5,053 bases of DNA from Rubritepida sp. (GCA_007129145.1 SKWC01000416.1:1-5053), one strand, 5' to 3'. Counted from the stretch's first letter, positions 1-4,898 are shown. Notes: generated from the sequence alone by a model not told the origin. Numbers and translations are program-made.

Positions 1-1
1 C

Positions 2-232
2 GGCGGGGTGATCCGCCTCACCCTCCACCGCACGGGCCGCGAGGCCGAGGGGCGCATCCAGCTGGTGTTCGACGAGACGCCCATGATGCTGCGGCAATGG
101 GCGGTGCAGGACGCGCAGGGCTTCATCACCCGCGTCACCCTGACCGAGATCACGCTCGGCGAACGCTTCGATCCGTTCCAATTTGCCTTCAACGACCCGC
201 GATTCCGCGAGGAACTTGAGCAGGCGCGATGA
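2..232 (+). CDS. lolA: LolA-family outer-membrane lipoprotein carrier protein, C-terminal part (5' end outside window)
   Basis: This is the last 76 codons of a gene that enters from the left edge; the frame is open to base 2 and ends with TGA at 230-232. LolA is the periplasmic chaperone that takes lipoproteins from the LolCDE transporter across to the outer membrane. The fragment has the pattern of the LolA C-terminal half: beta-strand stretches rich in alternating hydrophobics (IRLTLH, GRIQLVFDE), then a P-M-M-L-R-Q-W-A-V-Q-D-A-Q-G segment matching the family's 'P..L..W.V.D.qG..T.V.L' strand pair, then T-R-V-T-L-T-E and a short charged tail. The GTG at base 8 is an internal valine codon, not a start, because the family's N-terminal half would be missing. 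The identification rests on this one strand pattern, since no N-terminus or signal peptide is visible. The next gene follows after 63 bases on the same strand. Confidence 0.77.
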   Translation, partial: GGVIRLTLHRTGREAEGRIQLVFDETPMMLRQWAVQDAQGFITRVTLTEITLGERFDPFQFAFNDPRFREELEQAR

Positions 233-277
233 AAATCGCGCGGGCGGGTCGTCTGGACGCTTGCGATTTGCCCGCGC
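233..277 (+). other. Two interleaved inverted repeats in the lolA-C26 gap
   Basis: AAATCGC (233-239) is complementary to GCGATTT (263-269), and GCGCGGGC (238-245) is complementary to GCCCGCGC (270-277). The two left arms overlap by two bases and the pairings interleave, so they are alternative or pseudoknot-like rather than nested. There is no T-rich tail, so it is not a classical intrinsic terminator. It could weaken read-through from lolA or be chance in G+C-rich sequence. Confidence 0.25.
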
Positions 278-295
278 AGCGGCTTGTTTGAAGAA

Positions 296-1069
296 ATGCG
301 TCCCCTCGTCGGCATCTCCTGCTGCGTGAAGCCCTTCGGCCTGTTCCAGACGCCGAACCATGCCGCTTCCGACACCTATGTGCGCGCCGTGCTGGGGCCG
401 GTCGGCGGGGTGCCGGTGCTGCTGCCGGCGGCGGGGCTGGATCTGTCGCAGGACATCCTGCCGCGGCTGCACGGGCTGATCCTGACGGGCAGCCGCTCCA
501 ATGTCTGGCCGGGCTTCTATGACGGGCCGCCGCATCCCGAGGACACGCCCGAGGATCTGGCGCGCGACAACACCACCCTGCCGCTGATCCGCGCCGCCAT
601 CGCCACCGGCCTGCCGCTGCTCGCGATCTGCCGCGGCATGCAGGAACTGAATGTGGCGCTGGGCGGCAGCCTGGACCAGCGCATCCAGGACCTGCCGTCC
701 CGCATGGACCACTCGACGCCCAGCGACCAACCCATCCCGGCGGTGCGCACCGGCAAGGCGCATGGCGTGCGCCTCGCGCCCGAGGGCGTGCTGCACCGCC
801 TGGCCGGCCGCACCGAGGTTCCCGTGAACTCGCTGCACAACCAGGGTGTGCAGCGCCTGGCGCCCCGGCTGGAGGCGATGGGCTGGGCGCCCGACGGCAC
901 CATCGAGGCGGTGCGCGTGCGCGAGGCGCCGGGCTTCGCCTGGGGCGTGCAGTGGCATCCCGAGTATGACTGGCAGCAGGACGGCTTCAGCCGCGCGATC
1001 TTCGAGGCCTTCGGGGAGGCCTGCTGCGAGCGCGCCGGGTTGCCGGCATCTCGGCAGGCGGCCGAATAG
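296..1069 (+). CDS. Gamma-glutamyl-gamma-aminobutyrate hydrolase family protein (peptidase C26, class-I glutamine amidotransferase fold)
   Basis: A 257-residue protein, the usual length for the PuuD/peptidase C26 family, whose best-known member hydrolyses gamma-glutamyl-GABA in putrescine breakdown. Visible in order: the N-terminal R-P-L-V-G-I-S strand; L-I-L-T-G-S near residues 61-66 before the variable active-site loop; the nucleophile elbow L-A-I-C-R-G-M-Q-E with catalytic Cys112; V-N-S-L-H-N-Q-G-V around His181, a C26 signature; and V-Q-W-H-P-E with His221 and Glu223 completing the Cys-His-Glu triad. The protein is cytosolic, with no signal peptide. I chose ATG 296, which gives MRPLVGIS as in relatives; an in-frame TTG at 284 would add four residues, and neither has a clear Shine-Dalgarno. 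It may be co-transcribed with lolA. No puu genes for putrescine uptake, glutamylation or oxidation are nearby, so the substrate is unknown and only the hydrolase family is firm. Confidence 0.93.
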   Translation: MRPLVGISCCVKPFGLFQTPNHAASDTYVRAVLGPVGGVPVLLPAAGLDLSQDILPRLHGLILTGSRSNVWPGFYDGPPHPEDTPEDLARDNTTLPLIRAAIATGLPLLAICRGMQELNVALGGSLDQRIQDLPSRMDHSTPSDQPIPAVRTGKAHGVRLAPEGVLHRLAGRTEVPVNSLHNQGVQRLAPRLEAMGWAPDGTIEAVRVREAPGFAWGVQWHPEYDWQQDGFSRAIFEAFGEACCERAGLPASRQAAE

Positions 1070-1088
1070 TCACGCGCGCGATTCATCT

Positions 1089-1116
1089 TTGCGTCCGCGC
1101 GCGGGCACGCTATATG
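1089..1116 (+). promoter_or_regulatory. Candidate sigma70-type promoter of the small RNA
   Basis: TTGCGT (1089-1094) and TATATG (1111-1116) are 16 bases apart. The -10 region reads GCTATATG at 1109-1116, close to the GCTANAWC -10 pattern described for alphaproteobacterial housekeeping promoters. The predicted transcription start is about 1122-1124, immediately before the first C-loop hairpin. The -35 box is weak. Two (CG)4 tracts, at 1073-1080 and 1096-1103, flank the -35 and could pair with each other. Confidence 0.42.
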
Positions 1117-1172
1117 TGTCAGGCCGGTGGCCCCCCCGCCACCGCAGGACGTGCCGAACTCCCCTTTCGGCT

Positions 1173-1219
1173 CGCCCGACCACTCCGATCGGTAGTGTAG
1201 TGCATGGGCGCCCGACCAC
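1173..1219 (+). repeat. 11-bp exact direct repeat CGCCCGACCAC
   Basis: The word CGCCCGACCAC occurs at 1173-1183 and again at 1209-1219, 36 bases apart. The second copy forms the 5' arm of the terminator stem. Either copy can pair with the terminator 3' arm at 1225-1234, so the first copy is a potential competitor (anti-terminator) arm. Confidence 0.8.
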
Positions 1220-1245
1220 CCCCCTGGTCGGGCGCTTTGCATTTT
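1208..1245 (+). terminator. Strong intrinsic terminator
   Basis: GCGCCCGACCA (1208-1218) pairs perfectly over 11 bp with TGGTCGGGCGC (1225-1235) across a six-cytosine loop. It is followed by TTTGCATTTT (1236-1245), a tail with seven T in ten bases in a region of about 70% G+C. It ends whatever transcript crosses the 1123-1207 hairpins. It could also terminate read-through from the C26 gene. Confidence 0.82.
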
Positions 1246-1352
1246 GGTCTCTGTCATTCCGCTTCGCGTCGGGTCAAGCGCGAAATGTAGGGTGATTCCC
1301 GGCGGCGCGCGGCTGCGCTACAGCCTTTCCCGAGAGAAGGAGTCCGCCCGTC

Positions 1353-2036
1353 GTGAGCCAGTATGTCATCGCCCCGCCGTCCCAGGCCGCCATCCCGGTC
1401 CAGGGGGGTGGGCTGTTCCCGGTGCGCCGCATCTTCTGCGTCGGCCGCAACTATGCCGAGCACGCAATCGAGATGGGCAGCGACCCCACGCGTGAGCCGC
1501 CCTTCTACTTCACCAAGCCCGCCGATGCGGTGCTGACCGGCGGCGCCGACATGCCCTACCCGCCGATGACGAAGCAGCTGCACCATGAGATGGAGCTGGT
1601 GGTGGCCATCGGCAAAGCCGGGGCGAACATCCCGGTCGAACGCGCCCTCGAGCATGTGTGGGGCTATTGCGCCGGCCTCGACATGACCCGGCGTGATTTG
1701 CAGAACGAGGCGAAGAAGACCGGCCGCCCCTGGGACATGGGCAAGGGCTTCGACCATTCCGCCCCGATGGGCCCGCTGCGGCCGGCCGCGGGCTTCGACC
1801 CCTCGCGCGGGCGGATCGCGCTGAAGGTCAATGGCGCGATCCGCCAGGAGAGCGACCTGTCCAAGCTGATCTGGTCGGTGCCCGAGGTGATCGCCAACCT
1901 CTCCGAACTGGTGGCGCTGGCGCCGGGCGACCTCATCATGACCGGCACGCCGGAGAATGTCGCGGCCGTGCAGCGCGGCGACCTGCTGGAAGGCGTGGTC
2001 GAGGGCGTGGGCGAGGTGCACACCCGCCTCGTCTGA
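1353..2036 (+). CDS. Fumarylacetoacetate hydrolase family protein (FAHD1 / fumarylpyruvate-hydrolase type)
   Basis: A 227-residue cytosolic enzyme of the small FAH class, which splits C-C bonds in acylpyruvates (fumarylpyruvate, acetylpyruvate) or decarboxylates oxaloacetate using Mg or Mn. Visible motifs: F-C-V-G-R-N-Y-A-E-H (residues 28-37; His37 corresponds to the lid catalytic His); metal ligands Glu79 and Glu81 in H-H-E-M-E-L and Asp110 in C-A-G-L-D-M-T; Lys131 in G-K-G-F-D; and the T-G-T-P turn at 197-200. The 31- and 21-residue spacings between these groups equal those I recall for human FAHD1. The start is GTG 1353, with AAGGAG (1337-1342) ten bases upstream. It follows the hairpin-rich RNA region and its terminator, so it needs its own promoter between 1246 and 1336 or read-through; I see no clear promoter there. 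No gentisate or homogentisate ring-cleavage genes are present, so the exact substrate is open. The gene ends convergently with the receptor gene, 22 bases between stops. Confidence 0.93.
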   Translation: MSQYVIAPPSQAAIPVQGGGLFPVRRIFCVGRNYAEHAIEMGSDPTREPPFYFTKPADAVLTGGADMPYPPMTKQLHHEMELVVAIGKAGANIPVERALEHVWGYCAGLDMTRRDLQNEAKKTGRPWDMGKGFDHSAPMGPLRPAAGFDPSRGRIALKVNGAIRQESDLSKLIWSVPEVIANLSELVALAPGDLIMTGTPENVAAVQRGDLLEGVVEGVGEVHTRLV

Positions 2037-2045
2037 GGCGGGTGT
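2020..2045. terminator. Hairpin at the convergent gene junction, possible bidirectional terminator
   Basis: ACACCCGCCTC (2020-2030) pairs perfectly with GAGGCGGGTGT (2035-2045) across the 4-base loop GTCT. The stem covers the last codons and stop (2034-2036) of the FAH-family gene and lies 13 bases from the stop of the opposing receptor gene. No T tract follows on either strand, so termination would need Rho or rest on hairpin strength; it may equally protect mRNA 3' ends. Confidence 0.5.
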
Positions 2046-2058
2046 CCCCATATCGGCG

Positions 2059-3042
2059 TCAGCCGGCGAAGCGGCCGATGCGGATCATCCGTGCGATCCG
2101 CTCGTGCTCGGCGTAGCTCTCGGCCATCATCGCCGGCATCTCGGCCCGGCCAATGCGGCGCGGCACGATGGCGAGGTTGCGCATGGTCTGCAGGAAGGCC
2201 GCGTCTTCAGTGGCCTCCAGCAGCGCGGTGCTCCAGCGCGCGGCAATGGGCTCGGGCAGGCCGGGCGGCCCGCCCATGCCGATCCAGGGGCGCGATGCCC
2301 AGGAATAGCCCATCTCCGGCATGTTGGGCACGTCGGGGAATTCCTCGCTCTTGTCGGCGTTGAGCAGGCCGATGAGGCGAAGCTGGCCGCCGCGCACCGC
2401 AGGCAGCACCTCGCCCGCCACCACCGCCACCATCACATGTCCCCCGAGAAGGGCGGTGGCCGCGGGTGCGCCGCCGGTGAAGGGCACGAAGGTGACCTCG
2501 ATGTTCTCCTCGGCGGCAAGACGGGCCATGTTCAGATGGCTGTTCGCCCCGATACCTGCCACGCCGATGGTGAGGTTGCCGGGCTCGCGGCGGGCGAATT
2601 CCACCATCTCGCGCACCGTGCCGAAGGGCGAATTCGCCGCAACCGCGATGAAGGTGAGGAAGGAGCCGTAGTTCATCAGCGGCGTGAAGCCCAGCACCGG
2701 GTCGAAGTTCAGGGTCTGCAGCTGCGGTGCAACCGCATTGCTGTTCACCGACAGCAGCCCCAGCGTGTGACCGTCTGGGTGCGCGCGCGTCAGTTCGGAC
2801 AGCATGATGGTGCCGCCGGCGCCGGGGCGGTTCATGACCGCGATGGGCTGACCCATGGCGGGCTCCACCGCCCGCGCGAGGGCGCGCTGCGTCACGTCGA
2901 AGGCGCCGCCCGCGGCGAAGGGGCCGAGAAAGGAGACCTGGCGCGAAGGGGACCAGGGCGCCTGGGCCCTGGCTGCGCCGGCCAGAAGCGCTGGCGCGGC
3001 GAAGGCCGAGGCGGTCAGGAAGCGGCGGCGGTGGGTGTTCAT
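2059..3042 (-). CDS. Tripartite tricarboxylate transporter substrate-binding protein (Bug/TctC family), Tat-exported
   Basis: A 327-residue periplasmic solute receptor. Bug/TctC proteins bind small organic acids or amides and present them to TctAB-type permeases or act as orphan sensors. The N-terminus R-R-R-F-L-T (residues 5-10), a hydrophobic Ala/Leu run and A-R-A|Q at 24-27 form a twin-arginine signal peptide with a likely cleavage after residue 26. The mature part has the family layout: F-L-G-P-F-A-A-G-G-A-F-D (38-49), N-R-P-G-A-G-G-T (71-78), H-P-D-G-H-T-L (88-94), and the domain-2 stretch V-P-F-T-G-G-A-P-A (186-194). I chose the ATG at 3042-3040: GGAGGG (complement of 3050-3055) sits seven bases upstream, whereas the ATG at 3057 would overlap that site. 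No TctA/TctB genes are adjacent; the divergent neighbour is an MFS porter. Ligand cannot be read from sequence; a carboxylate is the family expectation. Confidence 0.94.
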   Translation of the reverse strand: MNTHRRRFLTASAFAAPALLAGAARAQAPWSPSRQVSFLGPFAAGGAFDVTQRALARAVEPAMGQPIAVMNRPGAGGTIMLSELTRAHPDGHTLGLLSVNSNAVAPQLQTLNFDPVLGFTPLMNYGSFLTFIAVAANSPFGTVREMVEFARREPGNLTIGVAGIGANSHLNMARLAAEENIEVTFVPFTGGAPAATALLGGHVMVAVVAGEVLPAVRGGQLRLIGLLNADKSEEFPDVPNMPEMGYSWASRPWIGMGGPPGLPEPIAARWSTALLEATEDAAFLQTMRNLAIVPRRIGRAEMPAMMAESYAEHERIARMIRIGRFAG

Positions 3043-3183
3043 GGCGTTGCCCTCCATGTGTGAGCGCGCAGCCTGTCACAGGGTCGCCGCCCGGGGACAT
3101 ACGGAATAGCACCAGCCTGAAGACCGCACGCCCGCTTGTGCGGCGCGGCAGAGGAGCCGAAACTGATCCCAGGAGGACCGCCC
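3043..3183. promoter_or_regulatory. Divergent intergenic region between receptor and MFS genes, with two dyads
   Basis: The promoters of both divergent genes should lie in these 141 bases, but I cannot pick convincing -35/-10 pairs. An odd-centred dyad CCTGT-C-ACAGG lies at 3072-3082, about 30 bases before the receptor start, and a hairpin CCGCAC (3124-3129) / GTGCGG (3138-3143) lies on the MFS side. Either could be an operator. Both are short enough to be chance. Confidence 0.35.
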
Positions 3184-4407
3184 ATGCCCGCCGTCGCCGG
3201 GACCGAGAGCGTGGAGACGCGCGACTCCTGGATGATCGCCTTTGCCACCGTCGCCATGCTGGCGCTGGCGGCCGGTGCGCCGCTGACCGTGGTGATCGGC
3301 CTGGTGCCGATTTCCGAGACGCTGGGCAGCGGGCGCTCGCTGCCCTCGCTGGCGACCTCGCTGGCCTATCTCGGCACCGGGCTGGGGGGCGTGCTGTGCG
3401 GGCTGCTGGCGTCGCGCTACGGGCAGAAGGCGGTGGCGGTGCTGGGCGGCGTGTCGATCCTGCTGGGGCTGGGCCTCGCTTCGCTGGGGCAGAGCTGGTC
3501 GCTGCTGCTGGGCATCGGGCTGGGGGTGGGGCTGTTCGGCAATGGCGCGCTGTTCGCGCCCATGGTCGCCTATGTCTCGCTGTGGTTTGATCGCCGGCGC
3601 GGCACGGCGCTGGCGCTGGTGTCCTCCGGCCAGTACATCGCGGGGTTCATGTGGCCCTTCGTCTTCGAGCGCTCGATCGCTGCCTTCGGATGGCAGGCGA
3701 CGATGCTGGCCTATGGGCTGATGGCGAGCGCGATCATCCTCGCCCTCGGCACGCTGGTGCTGAAGCCCGCCCCGGGACCGATCGGCGGGCCTGGAAGCAT
3801 CCGGATCGTCGCCGACCGCCGCGTGCTGGGCATGCGGCCCAATGTGGCGCTGGCGGTGCTGTCGGCCTGCTCCTTCCTGTGCTGCGTGCCGATGGCGATG
3901 CCGGCGGCGCATCTGGTGGCGTTCTGCGGCGACCTGGGCATCGCCGCCTCGCGCGGGGCGCTGATGCTGTCGGTGCTGCTGCTGGCGGCCTTCATCTCGC
4001 GGCAGTTCTGGGGCTGGCTGTCCGACCGGATCGGCGGGCTGTGGACGGTGTTCCTGGGCTCGCTGGCGCAGGTGGCGGGGATGCTGGGCTTCCTGGCCAC
4101 CCAGGACGAGGCCGGGCTGTTCTTCGTGGCGGCCGCCTATGGGCTGGGCTTCGGCGGGATCGTGCCGGCCTATGTGCTGGCGGTGCGCGCGCTGTTCCCC
4201 GCGGCCGAGGCCGCCTGGCGGGTGCCGGCGCTGCTGTTCGTCAGCCTCTCGGGCATGGCCTTCGGCGCCTGGCTGGCGGGGGCGATCCATGACCGGGTGG
4301 GGTTCTACGCCGCCGCCTGGTGGGTGGGGATCCTGGTGAACCTGGTGCAGATCGGCATCATCGCGGGGCTGCTGTGGCGGCAGTCACGCGAGGGGCGTCT
4401 GGCGTGA
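3184..4407 (+). CDS. Major facilitator superfamily transporter (monocarboxylate / oxalate-formate porter-like)
   Basis: A 407-residue inner-membrane protein with about 12 hydrophobic segments (roughly 16-40, 57-77, 82-102, 105-128, 141-163, 170-193, 219-245, 257-277, 286-306, 310-336, 347-368, 374-398) and a central cytoplasmic loop near 194-218. MFS landmarks: a degenerate motif A, G-L-L-A-S-R-Y-G-Q-K (73-82), after TM2, and its repeat G-W-L-S-D-R-I-G-G (277-285) after TM8. W-F-D-R-R-R-G-T-A-L-A after TM4 resembles the 'WF.krRg.A' of the MCT/OFA group, which moves small carboxylates with protons or by exchange. ATG 3184 was chosen because AGGAGG (3171-3176) sits seven bases upstream; extension to the TTG at 3136 would add 16 residues with no site. 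It diverges from the Bug receptor, and organic-acid uptake is a reasonable but unproven role. It ends 5 bases before the 3' end of a convergent tRNA. Family is certain, substrate is not. Confidence 0.93.
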   Translation: MPAVAGTESVETRDSWMIAFATVAMLALAAGAPLTVVIGLVPISETLGSGRSLPSLATSLAYLGTGLGGVLCGLLASRYGQKAVAVLGGVSILLGLGLASLGQSWSLLLGIGLGVGLFGNGALFAPMVAYVSLWFDRRRGTALALVSSGQYIAGFMWPFVFERSIAAFGWQATMLAYGLMASAIILALGTLVLKPAPGPIGGPGSIRIVADRRVLGMRPNVALAVLSACSFLCCVPMAMPAAHLVAFCGDLGIAASRGALMLSVLLLAAFISRQFWGWLSDRIGGLWTVFLGSLAQVAGMLGFLATQDEAGLFFVAAAYGLGFGGIVPAYVLAVRALFPAAEAAWRVPALLFVSLSGMAFGAWLAGAIHDRVGFYAAAWWVGILVNLVQIGIIAGLLWRQSREGRLA

Positions 4408-4412
4408 GAGAT

Positions 4413-4489
4413 TGGCGCGCCCTGGTGGATTCGAACCACCGACCTGAAGCTTAGAAGGCTCCTGCTCTATCCATCTGAGCTAAGGGCGC
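4413..4489 (-). tRNA. tRNA-Arg (anticodon UCU), CCA encoded
   Basis: On the minus strand a full cloverleaf is visible. The acceptor is GCGCCCT (4489-4483) paired with AGGGCGC (4423-4417), discriminator G at 4416 and CCA at 4415-4413. The D stem is GCTC/GAGC, and the anticodon stem GGAGC/GCTTC contains one G-U pair. The loop CTTCTAA (4457-4451) gives anticodon TCT at 4455-4453, reading AGA (and possibly AGG). The T arm is GGTGG-TTCGAAT-CCACC. AGA is rare in such a G+C-rich genome, so this is likely a low-demand tRNA. Its 5' end lies 10 bases after the stop codon of the NDUFS4-like gene, with no room for a separate promoter except inside that gene, so it is probably cut out of the longer transcript by RNase P. 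Confidence 0.97.
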
Positions 4490-4499
4490 GGAGCCGGGG

Positions 4500-4823
4500 T
4501 CAATGCGTCCAGTTCTCCAGCCGGCCGAAGCGGAAGTTGTCGGCATAGACCTTGGGCGTGATGGGCTTGGGCGGCGGCGGCTCCTCCACCTCGTAGCTCA
4601 GCCCCTGCGCCTCGGCATGGGCGATCGCGGCTTCCTTCGTGGCGAAGCGCAGATGGACCTGGTTGCTCGTGTCGGCCGAGCCCGGCCAGCCGGTCAGCGG
4701 ATCGAGGCGCAGCGGCCCGGTGGGGCCGTATTCCAGCACCCAGGACCGGGTGTTGGCGCGGCCCGACTGCATGGCGGAACGCGGCGGGCGGTGGATGCGG
4801 GCAAGCGGCTTCAGCGCGGACAT
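4500..4823 (-). CDS. NDUFS4-like (18 kDa) accessory subunit of NADH:quinone oxidoreductase (ETC complex I subunit family)
   Basis: A 107-residue protein with the alphaproteobacterial/mitochondrial NDUFS4 signature: A-R-I-H-R-P-P-R-S-A-M-Q-S-G-R-A-N-T (residues 8-25), W-V-L-E-Y (28-32), D-P-L-T-G-W-P-G-S-A-D-T (41-52), V-H-L-R-F-A-T-K-E-A-A-I-A-H-A (56-70) and the C-terminal K-V-Y-A-D-N-F...W-T-H (91-107). In mitochondria this subunit sits on the peripheral arm and stabilises the NADH-oxidising module; a similar role is expected here. A Pro-rich link (82-90) precedes the tail. There is no signal or membrane segment. The start is ATG at 4823-4821, with GAGG ending 6 bases upstream. A TTG at 4835 lies only about 11 bases from the predicted transcription start and has no ribosome site. 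It is unlinked to nuo genes in this window, which is usual for this family, and is followed by tRNA-Arg. Confidence 0.95.
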   Translation of the reverse strand: MSALKPLARIHRPPRSAMQSGRANTRSWVLEYGPTGPLRLDPLTGWPGSADTSNQVHLRFATKEAAIAHAEAQGLSYEVEEPPPPKPITPKVYADNFRFGRLENWTH

Positions 4824-4852
4824 GTGCAGCCTCAACTCAGGAACTGCATCGG

Positions 4853-4881
4853 ATTATAGGCGCCACGCCGGGCGCTGGCCA
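4853..4881 (-). promoter_or_regulatory. Sigma70-type promoter of the NDUFS4-like gene (and probably tRNA-Arg)
   Basis: On the minus strand a perfect -10 TATAAT (4858-4853) is preceded by TGGCCA (4881-4876; four of six consensus bases) with a 17-base spacer. Transcription would start near 4846, giving a leader of about 23 nt to the ATG at 4823. The spacer is almost filled by an inverted repeat, GCGCC (4860-4864) / GGCGC (4871-4875). Confidence 0.65.
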
Positions 4882-4898
4882 CCATAGCTACCCTATGG
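4882..4898. other. Inverted repeat after the dehydrogenase gene
   Basis: CCATAG (4882-4887) and CTATGG (4893-4898) are complementary across a 5-base loop. The element lies downstream of the dehydrogenase stop on the minus strand and directly upstream of the NDUFS4 promoter -35. There is no T tract. The right arm is part of the first 13-bp repeat copy, so the dyad may be a by-product of the repeat. Confidence 0.4.

Larger units (their letters stand above)
1123..1245 (+). ncRNA. Putative small RNA (or regulatory leader) with three cytosine-loop hairpins
   Basis: The stretch between the C26 and FAH genes folds by eye into a series of hairpins. Hairpin 1 is CGGTGGC (1125-1131) with GCCACCG (1138-1144), loop CCCCCC. 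Hairpin 2 is GCCGAA (1153-1158) with TTCGGC (1166-1171), loop CTCCCCT. A weaker stem is CACT (1181-1184) with AGTG (1194-1197), whose 9-base loop holds the palindrome CCGATCGG. The last is the 11-bp terminator stem, again with loop CCCCCC. A promoter-like element ends 6-7 bases upstream and a T-rich tail follows. C-rich, anti-Shine-Dalgarno-like loops are known from trans-acting alphaproteobacterial sRNAs such as the alpha-r14 group and the Rhodobacter CcsR RNAs; I do not recognise this RNA as a member of either. The alternative is a transcription-attenuated 5' leader of the FAH-family gene, which starts 107 bases beyond the RNA's end. No convincing small ORF with a ribosome-binding site lies inside. 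Confidence 0.5.

Noticed and set aside
1123..1245. Known riboswitch, SRP RNA or 6S RNA in the gap
   Set aside because: I could not match the conserved cores of common riboswitches, the SRP apical loop, or the long open-bubble hairpin of 6S RNA.
517..1257. 246-codon minus-strand frame opposite the C26 hydrolase and the small-RNA region
   Set aside because: No family resemblance; composition is typical of antisense shadows, and the C26 catalytic triad lies on the other strand.
1262..1325. REP-like hairpins (TTCGCG/CGCGAA at 1263-1284 and GGCTG/CAGCC at 1311-1325) before the FAH gene
   Set aside because: They are short and unrelated to each other, no second copy is seen in the window, and such stems arise easily in this base composition.
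1254..2051. 265-codon minus-strand frame opposite the FAH-family gene
   Set aside because: It is His/Arg-rich, has no recognisable domain, and runs through the FAH gene, whose active-site residues are all intact on the other strand.
1957..3063. 368-codon plus-strand frame opposite the Bug receptor
   Set aside because: The minus strand carries the full Bug/TctC family layout with a Tat signal and Shine-Dalgarno. The plus-strand product is Gly/Arg/His-rich low-complexity sequence.
3076..4290. 404-codon open frame on the minus strand, opposite the MFS gene
   Set aside because: The plus-strand frame encodes an unmistakable 12-TM protein with a good ribosome site. The antisense product is a low-complexity Arg/Gln/His/Pro-rich protein, as expected from G+C-rich codon-position bias.
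4413..4489. tRNA-Arg as an integration site for a mobile element
   Set aside because: No integrase, no repeated tRNA 3' end and no foreign-looking composition are visible in the window.
4503..4859. 118-codon plus-strand frame opposite the NDUFS4-like gene
   Set aside because: The minus-strand product matches NDUFS4 end to end and has a promoter and ribosome site.
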